The notes beneath the pieces are model-generated. The model did no database searches and was not told the DNA's origin. It saw only the letters and a program-made list of their open reading frames with translations. A stretch of 64,000 bases of DNA from Bradyrhizobiaceae bacterium Ga0074131. Its GTDB lineage: Bacteria > Pseudomonadota > Alphaproteobacteria > Rhizobiales > Xanthobacteraceae. The stretch lies in contig LNEC01000022.1 of NCBI GenBank assembly GCA_001464035.1, positions 248,001 through 312,000 on the forward strand. The letters are read 5' to 3'. A program made the position numbers and the translations under genes. Shown here in pieces: positions 25,249 to 33,909 of this stretch. The number at the start of each line of letters is the position of its first letter. The first letter of the stretch is position 1.

Positions 25249-25263
25249 TAGAAAATAATTCTA
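25249..25263. promoter_or_regulatory. Second inverted repeat, cysG side
   Basis: TAGAA-N5-TTCTA, 15 bases, in the same AT-rich region, 33 bases before the cysG start. It shares the AGAA/TTCT half-site with the repeat at 25203. Confidence 0.4.
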
Positions 25264-25296
25264 GTCAACCCCGCAAGTCGGGGCAGTGAGTGTCGC

Positions 25297-26733
25297 ATGC
25301 GATTCCTGCCAGTCTTTCTCGACCTGCAAGCCGGACCGGTGCTGCTCCTCGGCGCCGGCGATCTGGCGCGGGCGAAACTGCGTCTGCTGGCGGCGGCGGG
25401 TGCGCGCATCCGCTACTTCGCGGCGGACGGTCATCATGATGTGAGCGGGCTTGCCCCGGCCGACGCAGCGCGGATCGAGTTCGCACAGGGCGATCCGCTG
25501 AGCGCGGAGCTGAACGGCGTGATTGCGATCCTGTGCGCGGGCGCCGGCGACATCGGGGTTGCCATGTCGGCGCGGGCCAGGGCGGTCGGTCTTCCCGTCA
25601 ACGTGATGGACGATCTCGCTCATTCGACGTTCATTTTTCCTGCGATCGTCGATCGAGGCGACGTCGTCGTTGCCGTCGGCACCGGCGGCGCCTCGCCAGT
25701 AGTGGCGCGTCGCGTGCGCGAGCGCATCGAGGCGGTGCTGCCGGCGCGCATCGGCGATCTCGCCACGTTCATCGGTCGCTGGCGCAAGTCGATGAATCAT
25801 CGCATTCCCGAATTTGCGTTGCGCCGCCGCTTCTGGGAGCGCGTCGTCGATGGTCCGATCGGTGCGCTGGTTCTCGCCGGGCGCCAGGAGGAAGCTGAAG
25901 CTGCGCTGCAAGATATTCCCGATGCGTCCGCATTCGCCGGCGCGCTGACATCGGGAAAGGCCGAGGGCAGGGTGACGCTGGTCGGCGCCGGTCCAGGAGA
26001 TCCCGACCTTCTGACCATCAAGGCGCTGCGCGCGCTGCAGGACGCCGACATCGTATTCTACGATGAACTGGTCTCGCCCGAGATTCTCGATCGGGCGCGC
26101 CGCGATGCGTCGCGCGTGCCGGTCGGCCGCCGCGTCGGCAAGCCCGGCATCGGCCAGGATGCCATCAACAAGATGTTGATCGAGTCCGCGAAATCAGGCC
26201 AGCGCGCGGTGCGCCTCAAGGGCGGCGATTGCTTCGTGTTCGGCCGCGGCGGCGAGGAAATCGAAGCCTTGCGCGCGGCCGGCGTCGCCTGTTCGGTGGT
26301 GCCGGGGATTACAGCAGGCGTCGGCGCCGCTGCACAGTTCGAAGTGCCGCTGACCTTCCGGCATGAAGCGCTGCGCATCACCTTCCTTACCGCGCATAAG
26401 GCCAGGGATGCCGAGGCCGTCGAATGGTCCGCCCTGACCGACCGGAAGATGACGGTCGTCGTCTACATGGGAATGACCGCGGCGCCATCGATTCGATCAG
26501 GCCTGCTGGCCGCCGGACGCTCGCCGCAAACCCCGGTCGGCGTGTTCGCGCGGGTAACCCGGCCGGATGCGCAAGCCGCCGTCGGAATGTTGCAAGACCT
26601 GCCTGATTTGATCGATAGAATCGACGGCGGTCCGGCCATTCTCATTATCGGCGACGTGGTCGCGCATTCGGCGCCCTGGCGCGAAGCCAATCTCAATCGA
26701 GTGCTCTCCAAACTGCTGGAAACCGCCGCATGA
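25297..26733 (+). CDS. cysG: Siroheme synthase (trifunctional CysG)
   Basis: A 478-residue CysG. The N-terminal part (1-150) is the NAD-dependent precorrin-2 dehydrogenase/ferrochelatase with the LLLGAGDLARAKLRLLAAA Rossmann loop; a dimer linker follows; residues about 225-470 are the uroporphyrinogen-III C-methyltransferase with VTLVGAGPGDPDLLTIKAL, RLKGGDCFVFGRGGEE and VVPGITAGVGAA. It makes the siroheme needed by the sulfite reductase encoded two genes later. Its stop overlaps the DUF2849 start (ATGA), so it opens a coupled operon. Confidence 0.95.
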   Translation: MRFLPVFLDLQAGPVLLLGAGDLARAKLRLLAAAGARIRYFAADGHHDVSGLAPADAARIEFAQGDPLSAELNGVIAILCAGAGDIGVAMSARARAVGLPVNVMDDLAHSTFIFPAIVDRGDVVVAVGTGGASPVVARRVRERIEAVLPARIGDLATFIGRWRKSMNHRIPEFALRRRFWERVVDGPIGALVLAGRQEEAEAALQDIPDASAFAGALTSGKAEGRVTLVGAGPGDPDLLTIKALRALQDADIVFYDELVSPEILDRARRDASRVPVGRRVGKPGIGQDAINKMLIESAKSGQRAVRLKGGDCFVFGRGGEEIEALRAAGVACSVVPGITAGVGAAAQFEVPLTFRHEALRITFLTAHKARDAEAVEWSALTDRKMTVVVYMGMTAAPSIRSGLLAAGRSPQTPVGVFARVTRPDAQAAVGMLQDLPDLIDRIDGGPAILIIGDVVAHSAPWREANLNRVLSKLLETAA

Positions 26734-27044
26734 CCTCTCCGCTGCAACAGAAGATCAAGATCACCGGTCCGTCCGTCGTCACCGCCAACCGCACCTGGGA
26801 CGGCATCGTGATCTGGCGCACGGCCGCACAGGGCTGGTCGGCCGAATTGTCGGACGCAGCGGTCGTTCGCACCGCCGATGATGCAAGGGCGCTGCTGGCC
26901 GAATCGGTCGCCGACGATGTCGGTGCGATCGGCGCCTATATCGCACCGGTCGACGTCAGGGACACCGGCACCGTCAAGCCCGGCAATCTGCGCGAACACA
27001 TCCGCTCGGCGGGGGTCACCATCGATCTTCCGGTCCCGGCGTAA
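26730..27044 (+). CDS. DUF2849 family protein of the sulfite reductase operon
   Basis: A 104-residue protein of the DUF2849 family, found almost always between the siroheme synthase and sulfite reductase genes in alphaproteobacteria (known context). Visible parts are KITGPSVVTANRTWDGIVIW, a middle with TADDARALLAESVADD and GAYIAPVDV, and the LREHIRSAGVTIDLP end. Function unknown; an accessory role in sulfite reductase is suggested by gene order only. It overlaps cysG by four bases and precedes cysI by 11. Confidence 0.85.
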   Translation: MTSPLQQKIKITGPSVVTANRTWDGIVIWRTAAQGWSAELSDAAVVRTADDARALLAESVADDVGAIGAYIAPVDVRDTGTVKPGNLREHIRSAGVTIDLPVPA

Positions 27045-27055
27045 GGCCACCAGCC

Positions 27056-28711
27056 ATGTATGCATATGACGAACTCGATCGCACGCTGATCAACGAGCGC
27101 GTTTCGGAATTTCGCGATCAGGTGAAGCGCCGGCTGTCCGGCGAACTCACCGAGGACGAATTCAAGATGCTGCGGCTGCAGAACGGCGTCTACCTGCAAT
27201 TGCACGCCTACATGTTCCGGGTTGCGATCCCCTACGGTACGCTGTCGTCGGAGCAACTGCGCCGGCTGGCGCATGTGGCGCGCAAATATGATCGCGGTTA
27301 CGGCCATTTCACCACCCGGCAAAACATCCAGTTCAACTGGATCAAGCTGGCCGAACTGCCGGATGCGCTGGCCGATCTCGCCGATGTCGGCATTCACGCC
27401 ATGCAGACCTCGGGCAACAACACGCGCAACGTCACGTCGGATCAGTGGGCCGGCGTGGCGCCGGGCGAAATCGAGGACCCCCGGATCTGGTCCGAACTGC
27501 TGCGGCAGTACACCACGCTGCATCCGGAATTCTCGTTCCTGCCGCGCAAGTTCAAGTTCGCGATCACCGCGTCCGAGCACGACCGCGCGGCGATCAAGGT
27601 GCACGATATCGGCCTGCGGCTTTACAAGAACGCGGCCGGCGAAACCGGTTTCGAGGTGCTGGTCGGCGGCGGCCTCGGCCGCACCCCCTTCATCGGCAAA
27701 ACGATAAAACAGTTCGTGCACGGCCACGATCTCCTGAGCTACGTCGAGGCGATCCTGCGCGTCTACAATCAGTACGGCCGCCGCGACAACATCTACAAGG
27801 CGCGCATCAAGATCCTGGTGCACGAGCTCGGCATCGAGAAATTCGCCAGGGAAGTCGAGGAAGAATGGTTGCAGATGCGCGACAGCGCATTGGCGATCGA
27901 CGATGCCGTGATCGAGGACATCCGGTCGCGCTTCACCTATCCGGCTTACGAACAGCTACCGCACATGCCGGACGAACTGAAGAAGGCGGCGCATGACCCG
28001 CATTTCGAGGCCTGGCGCAAGAACTCGACTTTTCCCCACAAGGTGCCCGGTTACGCGATCGTGGTGCTGTCGCTCAAGCCGGTCGGCGGCCCCCCCGGCG
28101 ACGCCACCGCCGACCAGATGGACGCCATTGCCGATCTCGCCGACAGATATTCGTTCGGCGAGATCCGGGTCGGCCACGAGCAGAATCTCGCGCTGCCCCA
28201 TGTCGCCAGGCGCGATCTGCCGGCGCTGTGGAAAGCGCTCGACAAGATCGGCGTCGCGACGCCGAACGTCAACCTGGTCTCCGACATCATCGCCTGCCCC
28301 GGGCTGGATTACTGTTCGCTGGCCAACGCCCGCTCGATCCCGATCGCGCAGGAATTGACGCGGCGCTTCGCCAATCACGATACCGCCAATCTGATCGGGC
28401 GGCTGCACGTCAATATTTCCGGCTGCATCAATGCTTGCGGGCATCATCACGTCGGCCACATCGGAATTCTCGGCGTCGAGAAGAACGGCGAGGAGTTCTA
28501 CCAGATCACGGTCGGCGGCCGCGCCGACGAGAAGGCCGAGGTTGGAACGCTGATCGGGCCCGCCGTGCCCTATGGCGAAGTCGCCAATGTGGTCGAGGAT
28601 ATCGTTGAAGCCTATCTCGCGCTGCGTGCGCGTCCCGACGAGCTGTTCATCGACGCCGTGAAGCGGCTCGGCGTCGAACCTTTCAGGGAGCGGGTCTATG
28701 CCACTCGTTAG
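27056..28711 (+). CDS. cysI: Sulfite (nitrite/sulfite) reductase haemoprotein
   Basis: A 551-residue assimilatory nitrite/sulfite reductase carrying siroheme and a 4Fe-4S cluster, reducing sulfite to sulfide with six electrons. The cluster cysteines are in CPGLDYCSLAN (C-X5-C) and SGCINACGHHHVGHIG (C-X3-C). Duplicate ferredoxin-like repeats are visible (GHFTTRQNIQFNWIK near residue 80 and IRVGHEQNLALPHV near 370). The sulfur-gene context makes sulfite the probable substrate. Its 3' end overlaps the DUF934 gene by 14 bases. No flavoprotein CysJ gene is in the window, so electrons may come from ferredoxin or another partner. Confidence 0.93.
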   Translation: MYAYDELDRTLINERVSEFRDQVKRRLSGELTEDEFKMLRLQNGVYLQLHAYMFRVAIPYGTLSSEQLRRLAHVARKYDRGYGHFTTRQNIQFNWIKLAELPDALADLADVGIHAMQTSGNNTRNVTSDQWAGVAPGEIEDPRIWSELLRQYTTLHPEFSFLPRKFKFAITASEHDRAAIKVHDIGLRLYKNAAGETGFEVLVGGGLGRTPFIGKTIKQFVHGHDLLSYVEAILRVYNQYGRRDNIYKARIKILVHELGIEKFAREVEEEWLQMRDSALAIDDAVIEDIRSRFTYPAYEQLPHMPDELKKAAHDPHFEAWRKNSTFPHKVPGYAIVVLSLKPVGGPPGDATADQMDAIADLADRYSFGEIRVGHEQNLALPHVARRDLPALWKALDKIGVATPNVNLVSDIIACPGLDYCSLANARSIPIAQELTRRFANHDTANLIGRLHVNISGCINACGHHHVGHIGILGVEKNGEEFYQITVGGRADEKAEVGTLIGPAVPYGEVANVVEDIVEAYLALRARPDELFIDAVKRLGVEPFRERVYATR

Positions 28712-29213
28712 GGGCGGAAAAATCGCCGCCGACGCGTTTGTCCATGTGGCCGATGACGCCGAGATGCCTGATGACGGCGCGATCCTGATTTCCGCTGCGC
28801 GGTTCCTCGGCGAGGCCGAGGCGTTGTCGCGCCGTGCCGGCAGGACCGGCGTAAGCTGGCCGAACGACCGCGACGTCGACGATCTCGTTCCCTGGCTTGA
28901 CCGGCTTGCCGTGGTTGCGCTGGTATTCCCGAACTTCCGCGACGGCCGCGCCTACAGCCAGGCCCGCATGTTGCGGGAACGGCACGGCTATCGTGGCGAG
29001 TTGCGCGCCACCGGACAGGTGCTGCGCGACCAGTTCGTTTTCATGCTGCGCGCCGGCTTCGACGCCTTCGAGGTCAGGAAGGAAAGCGACGCGGAGGCGT
29101 TTGCCGCGACGGTGAAGCGGTACTCGGTGTTCTACCAGCCGACCGGCGATGGCCGCATCACGGCACTGCACCGGCGCATGCAGCTGCGCCATTCCGAAAA
29201 CGCCGGCCAATGA
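28698..29213 (+). CDS. DUF934 family protein, sulfite reductase-associated
   Basis: A 171-residue protein of the DUF934 family. Conserved segments: VSWPNDRDVDDLVPWLDRL, ALVFPNFRDGRAYSQARMLR, GYRGELRATGQVLRDQFVFM and RAGFDAFEV. In proteobacteria it is nearly always next to cysI and has been annotated as an oxidoreductase accessory protein; its action is unknown. It overlaps cysI at its start and cysH at its end (ATGA), so the three proteins are made by coupled translation. Confidence 0.88.
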   Translation: MPLVRGGKIAADAFVHVADDAEMPDDGAILISAARFLGEAEALSRRAGRTGVSWPNDRDVDDLVPWLDRLAVVALVFPNFRDGRAYSQARMLRERHGYRGELRATGQVLRDQFVFMLRAGFDAFEVRKESDAEAFAATVKRYSVFYQPTGDGRITALHRRMQLRHSENAGQ

Positions 29214-29950
29214 CCGCGCTCGCACAGCCAGCTGTACCGGAGCGGGCGGTACGCGATGTGCCGCGTGCCGAAGAGCTCGCTTCCGCCTTGCAAACCGCTT
29301 CGCCCGCGGAAGTGATTGCGGCGGCCCTGCAGACCGTCGTCCGCGAGCGCCTCGCCGTGGTCTCGTCGTTCGGCACCGAATCGGCGGCGCTGCTCAAGGT
29401 GATGGCCGACGTCGATCCTGCAATACCCGTGGTGTTTCTCGATACCGGCTGGCTGTTCGAGGAGACGCTGGCCTATCGCGACACGCTGATCGCGGCATTA
29501 GGGCTGCGCGACGTCCGTTCGATCAATCCTTTGGACGGAACGCTGTCGCGCGAGGATCCCGACCGCGAATTGTGGTTCTCCGATCCCGACGCCTGCTGCC
29601 GGATCCGCAAGGTGGAGCCGCTGGCGCGGGCACTGGCGCCGTTCTCGGCATGGATCAACGGACGCAAGCGTTTCCACGGCGGCCTGCGCGCCGACATTGC
29701 CGTGGTCGAGACGGACGGCATCAGGCTGAAATTCAATCCGTTCGCCAACGTCTCGCGCGAAGAGATCGAGGCGATCTACCGGCTTGCAAACCTGCCGCCG
29801 CATCCGCTCGCGGCATCGGGTTATCGCTCGGTCGGGTGCATGCCGTGCACCAGCCGGACCTCGGCCGACGAGGATGTGCGTGCCGGCCGCTGGCGCGGCA
29901 GAGCCAAGACGGAATGCGGCATCCATACCGTCGCGACCGCACAACAATGA
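29210..29950 (+). CDS. cysH: Adenylyl-sulfate (APS) reductase, CysH family
   Basis: A 246-residue thioredoxin-dependent reductase making sulfite from APS. The four cluster-binding cysteines of the bacterial APS-reductase type are present: DACCRIRKVEPL and GCMPCTSRTSADEDVRAGRW, so it should carry a 4Fe-4S cluster and prefer APS over PAPS. The PP-loop-like VVSSFGTESAALLKV and the catalytic tail KTECGIH are also seen. Its start overlaps the DUF934 stop. APS kinase in cysNC would then serve PAPS needs other than reduction. Confidence 0.94.
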   Translation: MTALAQPAVPERAVRDVPRAEELASALQTASPAEVIAAALQTVVRERLAVVSSFGTESAALLKVMADVDPAIPVVFLDTGWLFEETLAYRDTLIAALGLRDVRSINPLDGTLSREDPDRELWFSDPDACCRIRKVEPLARALAPFSAWINGRKRFHGGLRADIAVVETDGIRLKFNPFANVSREEIEAIYRLANLPPHPLAASGYRSVGCMPCTSRTSADEDVRAGRWRGRAKTECGIHTVATAQQ

Positions 29951-29993
29951 AATGTGGCCTTCTGACTTGATGGCATTCCTCGCGGAGTAAACC

Positions 29994-30175
29994 ATGCAAC
30001 GCGGGGGATGGGCGTCCGGCGCGGTTTTGCTGGCGTCGGGGCATTCTCGCGCGGGGCCGACACCATGCCGCCGCTGGTGGAAATCCTTTACAATGAGTAT
30101 CACATCGTGGCGTCGTTCGCCATTGCGTCGCTGCCGGCAATGCTGGCATTGATCGTGGCTAAACCATACTCGAAC
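29994..30175 (+). pseudogene. cysW: Frameshifted 3' remnant of cysW (sulfate permease)
   Basis: The stretch before cysA translates into pieces of the CysW C-terminus in two frames. In the frame of 29994, GWASGAVLLASGHSRAG aligns with the family segment GEFGAVxVVSGxIRG. Then in the frame of 30008, DTMPPLVEILYNEYHIVASF and AIASLPAMLALIVAK align with the family's TMPLxVEILYNEYxFVAAF and AVASLLALLALVT. One frameshift near 30058 explains the switch. The first four-fifths of cysW, and all of cysT and sbp, are absent here. The comparison uses my memory of CysW sequences; an alignment would settle it. Confidence 0.75.
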
Positions 30176-30202
30176 AGCGTCTGGACGAAGGGCAAACCCC
30201 GC

Positions 30203-31246
30203 GTGACGATTGAAGTCAAGAACATCGTGAAGAAATTCGGCGCGTTTGCCGCGCTCGACGGTGTCGACCTGAAGGTCGCCAATGGCGAGTTGCTGGCGCT
30301 GCTCGGGCCGTCCGGGTCGGGCAAGACCACGCTGCTGCGCATCATTGCGGGGCTGGACTGGCCCGACGCCGGCGAGGTTTCGTTCGACGGCGAGAACGCG
30401 CTGGCGCGCGGCGCCAGCGAGCGTCACGTCGGCTTTGTGTTTCAGCACTACGCGCTGTTCCGCCACATGACGGTGTTCGAGAATGTCGCCTTCGGCCTGC
30501 GGGTTCAGCCGCGCGCGGTTCGCAAGAACGAAGCCGCTATCCGCGCACGGGTCAAGGAATTGCTGGATCTGGTGCAACTCGACTGGCTTTCCGACCGTTA
30601 CCCGAGCCAGCTGTCCGGCGGCCAGCGCCAGCGCATTGCGCTGGCCCGCGCGCTTGCGATCGAGCCGCGCATCCTGCTGCTCGACGAGCCATTCGGCGCG
30701 CTCGACGCCAAGGTGCGCAAGGAGCTGCGGCAATGGCTGCGCTCGCTGCATCACGAGATCAACGTGACCTCGATCTTCGTCACCCACGATCAGGAGGAGG
30801 CGCTGGAAGTCGCCAACCGGGTGGTGGTGATGGACAAGGGTCGCATCGAGCAGATCGGCACGCCGGGCGACGTCTACGACAATCCAGCGACCGCGTTCGT
30901 GCACAGTTTCATCGGCGAATCGATCGTGCTGCCGGTCGAGGTGCGCGATGGCTGCGTGCAGCTCGGCGGCAAGCCGTTGAATATCGCGGCGGACGGCGTC
31001 AGCTCCGGCGCCTCGAGGCTGTTTGTCCGTCGCCATGACATGGCGGTCGGGCCGGCCGGCAGCGGCGCCTTTGAGGGCGCGGTGCGGCATGTCCGGACCT
31101 TCGGTCCGATCCAGCGCGCCGAAGTCGCGCTGTCGGCGGGCGAGGGGACCACCGTGATCGAGATCGACGCGCCCCGCGACCGGGCGCTGCAGCCCGGCGA
31201 TATCGTGGGCTTGCACCCCCGGCGTTACCGGATTTTTGCCGGCTAG
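30203..31246 (+). CDS. cysA: Sulfate/thiosulfate ABC transporter ATPase
   Basis: A 347-residue CysA. From GTG 30203 it starts VTIEVKNIVKKFGAFAALDG as CysA proteins do; the open frame from 30008 is the cysW remnant read through. Walker A GPSGSGKTT, Q-loop VFQHYALF, signature LSGGQRQRIALARAL, Walker B ILLLDEPFGALD and the H-loop FVTHDQEEAL are intact, and a C-terminal TOBE-like regulatory part follows (LFVRRHDMAVG, RTFGPIQRAEV). It would energise sulfate import with CysTW, but no intact permease or binding-protein gene is next to it. No ribosome site is clear before the GTG. Confidence 0.92.
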   Translation: MTIEVKNIVKKFGAFAALDGVDLKVANGELLALLGPSGSGKTTLLRIIAGLDWPDAGEVSFDGENALARGASERHVGFVFQHYALFRHMTVFENVAFGLRVQPRAVRKNEAAIRARVKELLDLVQLDWLSDRYPSQLSGGQRQRIALARALAIEPRILLLDEPFGALDAKVRKELRQWLRSLHHEINVTSIFVTHDQEEALEVANRVVVMDKGRIEQIGTPGDVYDNPATAFVHSFIGESIVLPVEVRDGCVQLGGKPLNIAADGVSSGASRLFVRRHDMAVGPAGSGAFEGAVRHVRTFGPIQRAEVALSAGEGTTVIEIDAPRDRALQPGDIVGLHPRRYRIFAG

Positions 31247-31296
31247 CGATCAGAACGTTCACCATTCAGCCACGGTTGATATGCAACAACCCTTCC

Positions 31297-31818
31297 ATGG
31301 GGAACCTTAGAATCACGCGCGCAGCGGTCGCGACGATAGGGCTGCTGGCGCTGGGTGGCTGCGCAGCGGACGCACCCGTGTCCGAGCAGCCCACCATGTA
31401 TCTCAGCATGGCCAGTGGCGGCGCAAGGCTCGATTCCGAGGCCGCGGCCTCGATGATCTCGCTGTACCGTCAGAACAACGGCCTCGGCGGCGTCGCGGTC
31501 GATCCCGAACTGATGAAGCTCGCCGAGCAGCAGTCGCAGGCCATGGCCAGCCGCAACAAGCTCGACCACGATGTGAAGGGGCCGCTGGCGAAGCGCCTGA
31601 ACGCGTCGGGATATCCCGCGACGCTGGCGGTCGAAAACGTGTCCGCGGGATATCACACCCTGGCCGAGGCCTTTTCAGGCTGGCGCGATTCGCCGCCGCA
31701 CAAGGCGAATATGCTGAAGAACGGTGTCACAAATTTGGGCATTGCGGCGATCTATGCTCCCAACACCAAATACAAGGTGTTCTGGACGCTCATTCTTGCA
31801 TCATCGGAAAAGCGGTAA
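31297..31818 (+). CDS. CAP-domain (SCP/PR1) lipoprotein
   Basis: A 173-residue predicted lipoprotein with lipobox LGGC (IGLLALGGCAADA), followed by a CAP superfamily domain: ISLYRQNNGLGGVAVDPELM, KLAEQQSQAMASRNKLDHD (the first His), VENVSAGYHTLAEAFSGW and DSPPHKANMLKNGVTNLGIA (the second His). Bacterial CAP lipoproteins are exported and of mostly unknown function. ATG 31297 is chosen; an upstream TTG at 31276 is possible. No clear ribosome site is seen. Confidence 0.85.
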   Translation: MGNLRITRAAVATIGLLALGGCAADAPVSEQPTMYLSMASGGARLDSEAAASMISLYRQNNGLGGVAVDPELMKLAEQQSQAMASRNKLDHDVKGPLAKRLNASGYPATLAVENVSAGYHTLAEAFSGWRDSPPHKANMLKNGVTNLGIAAIYAPNTKYKVFWTLILASSEKR

Positions 31819-31911
31819 CCACGGCGTGATCCATACCCGCGGCCCGGCTGATTGACGCCGTCGCCAACTGACGCCACGGTACCATCGCGTTTTGAAGTTT
31901 GATCGAGGATC

Positions 31912-33090
31912 ATGACGGATAATCCCCATCCCGCGCGGGCCAGGACGCCTGCGGAAGCGCAGCGTGTGCTGGTCCTGCAGGGCGGTGGCGCGCTCGGCTC
32001 CTACCAGGCCGGCGCCTATCAGGCGCTGTGCGACCATGATTTCGAGCCGGAATGGATTGCCGGCATCTCGATCGGCGCCATCAACGCCGCGATCATCGCC
32101 GGAAATCCGCGCGAGAAGCGGGTGGGCCGTCTCAAGGAATTCTGGGAGATGGTCTCATCGCCGGTGCCCTGGCATCCGGTCCCGTCGGGGGACCGCGCGC
32201 GATCGCTTTTCAACGAGACCAGCGCCGCGCTGATCGCCACCTTCGGTGTGCCCGGCTTCTTCACGCCGCGCGTGCCGCCGGCGCCGCTGTGGCCGGCGGG
32301 CAGCCCCCAGTCGCAGAGCTATTACGATACCGCGCCGCTGAGGAAGACGCTGGAAAAGCTGGTCGATTTCGACCGTATCAACGATCTGAAGACACGCCTC
32401 AGCGTCGGCGCGGTGAGCGTGACGTCCGGCAATTTTCGTTATTTCGACAATTACGAGATGAAAAAGATCGGCAAGAAGATCGGGCCGGAGCATATCATGG
32501 CATCCGGCGCCCTGCCGCCGGGCTTCCCGTCGATCGAGATCGAAGGCGAGCATTTCTGGGACGGCGGCATCGCCTGCAACACGCCACTCGACTACGTGCT
32601 GGATGAGGAGCTCGACCGCGACCTCCTGATCTTCCAGGTCGACCTGTTCAGCGCGCGCGGTGAGCTGCCGGTCTCGCTGCTGGAGGCCGCCGAGCGCGAG
32701 AAGGACATCCGCTTCTCCAGCCGCACCCGTATGAACACCGACAAGAACAAGCAGGTTCACAACACCCGCAAGGCGTTGCGCGAACTGATCGGCAAGCTGC
32801 CGGATTATCTCAGGAACGATCCGTCGGTCGAAATACTCTGTGAAGCATCGAAGGAAAGTACCGTCACGGTGGTGCACCTGATCTACCGCAGCAAGACCCA
32901 CGAATCCTCCTCCAAGGACTACGATTTTTCGCGCGTCGGCATGGTCGAGCATTGGGGTTCGGGCGAGCGCGACGTTCATCTGTCGATGCGCCACAAGGAT
33001 TCGCTGCAGCGGCCGCAATCCGGCGAGACCATGGTGACTTACGATCTCGCGGGGGTCGGTATCGCGACCCCCGGCGGCAAAAAGGAGTAG
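31912..33090 (+). CDS. Patatin-like phospholipase
   Basis: A 392-residue patatin-family acyl hydrolase. The oxyanion loop LQGGGALGSYQAG, nucleophile elbow GISIGAINAA (GxSxG) and the dyad Asp in WDGGIACNTPLDY are intact. A long C-terminal part (from about residue 240) with YLRNDPSVEILCEAS and VHLIYRSKTHESSSKDYDFS is the DUF3734 extension seen in rhizobial members. The 3-hydroxybutyrate dehydrogenase gene follows after five bases, so the two are an operon; this pairing is common in rhizobia and hints at lipid or polyhydroxybutyrate breakdown. Confidence 0.92.
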   Translation: MTDNPHPARARTPAEAQRVLVLQGGGALGSYQAGAYQALCDHDFEPEWIAGISIGAINAAIIAGNPREKRVGRLKEFWEMVSSPVPWHPVPSGDRARSLFNETSAALIATFGVPGFFTPRVPPAPLWPAGSPQSQSYYDTAPLRKTLEKLVDFDRINDLKTRLSVGAVSVTSGNFRYFDNYEMKKIGKKIGPEHIMASGALPPGFPSIEIEGEHFWDGGIACNTPLDYVLDEELDRDLLIFQVDLFSARGELPVSLLEAAEREKDIRFSSRTRMNTDKNKQVHNTRKALRELIGKLPDYLRNDPSVEILCEASKESTVTVVHLIYRSKTHESSSKDYDFSRVGMVEHWGSGERDVHLSMRHKDSLQRPQSGETMVTYDLAGVGIATPGGKKE

Positions 33091-33095
33091 ATGGA

Positions 33096-33884
33096 ATGGG
33101 TACGTTGACGGGCAAGACCGCCGTGGTGACCGGCTCGACCAGCGGCATCGGACTGGCGTATGCGCGCGCCTTCGCCGGCGCCGGCGCCAACATCGTTCTC
33201 AACGGCATGGGCGCGCCGGCCGACATCGAGAAGGAAAGGTCGTCCATCGAGGCCGACTTCAAGGTCAAGGCGGTGCATTCACCCGCCGACATGACCAGGC
33301 CCGCGGAAATCGCCGGCATGATCGCGCTCGGCGAAAGCACCTTCGGTTCGGTCGACGTGCTGGTCAACAATGCCGGCATCCAGTTCGTGTCGCCGGTCGA
33401 GGAGTTTCCGATCGAGAAATGGGACGCGATCATCGCGATCAACCTGTCCTCTGCGTTTCACGGCATTCGCGCCGCGGTGCCGGGCATGAAGAAGCGCGGC
33501 TGGGGCCGCATCATCAATACCGCCTCGGCGCATTCGCTGGTCGCCTCGCCGTTCAAGTCGGCCTACGTGTCGGCCAAGCACGGCATCGCCGGCCTCACCA
33601 AGACCGTGGCGCTGGAGCTCGCGACCCACAAGATTACCTGCAACTGCATCAGTCCCGGTTACGTCTGGACGCCGCTGGTCGAGAAACAGATTCCCGACAC
33701 CATGAAGTCCCGCAGCCTGACCAAGGAGCAGGTCATCCGCGACGTTCTGCTGGAGGCGCAGCCGACCAAGGAGTTCGTCACCTCCGAGCAGGTCGCCGCT
33801 CTGGCGCTGTTTCTGTGCAGCGACGATGCGGCGCAGATCACCGGCTCCAACCTGTCGATCGACGGCGGCTGGACCGCGGGGTAG
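33096..33884 (+). CDS. bdhA: 3-Hydroxybutyrate dehydrogenase
   Basis: A 262-residue SDR that oxidises D-3-hydroxybutyrate to acetoacetate with NAD. Motifs: TGSTSGIGLAYARAF (cofactor loop), NNAGIQFVSPVEEFP (the Gln after NNAGI is typical of this enzyme), Ser in IINTASAHSLVASPFKSAYV, YVSAKHG (YxxxK) and the C-terminal TGSNLSIDGGWTA. The match of the substrate-loop sequence SPGYVWTPLVEKQIPD to PHB-cycle enzymes is strong. The ATG at 33096 follows GGAG. It is co-transcribed with the patatin gene. Confidence 0.92.
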   Translation: MGTLTGKTAVVTGSTSGIGLAYARAFAGAGANIVLNGMGAPADIEKERSSIEADFKVKAVHSPADMTRPAEIAGMIALGESTFGSVDVLVNNAGIQFVSPVEEFPIEKWDAIIAINLSSAFHGIRAAVPGMKKRGWGRIINTASAHSLVASPFKSAYVSAKHGIAGLTKTVALELATHKITCNCISPGYVWTPLVEKQIPDTMKSRSLTKEQVIRDVLLEAQPTKEFVTSEQVAALALFLCSDDAAQITGSNLSIDGGWTAG

Positions 33885-33909
33885 GGGGAACTGTCATCCC
33901 CGCCGGTGG

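Noticed and set aside
25154..25296. A SAM or other riboswitch before cysG
   Set aside because: No conserved junction sequences or multi-helix fold could be drawn; the dyads look like protein-binding sites.
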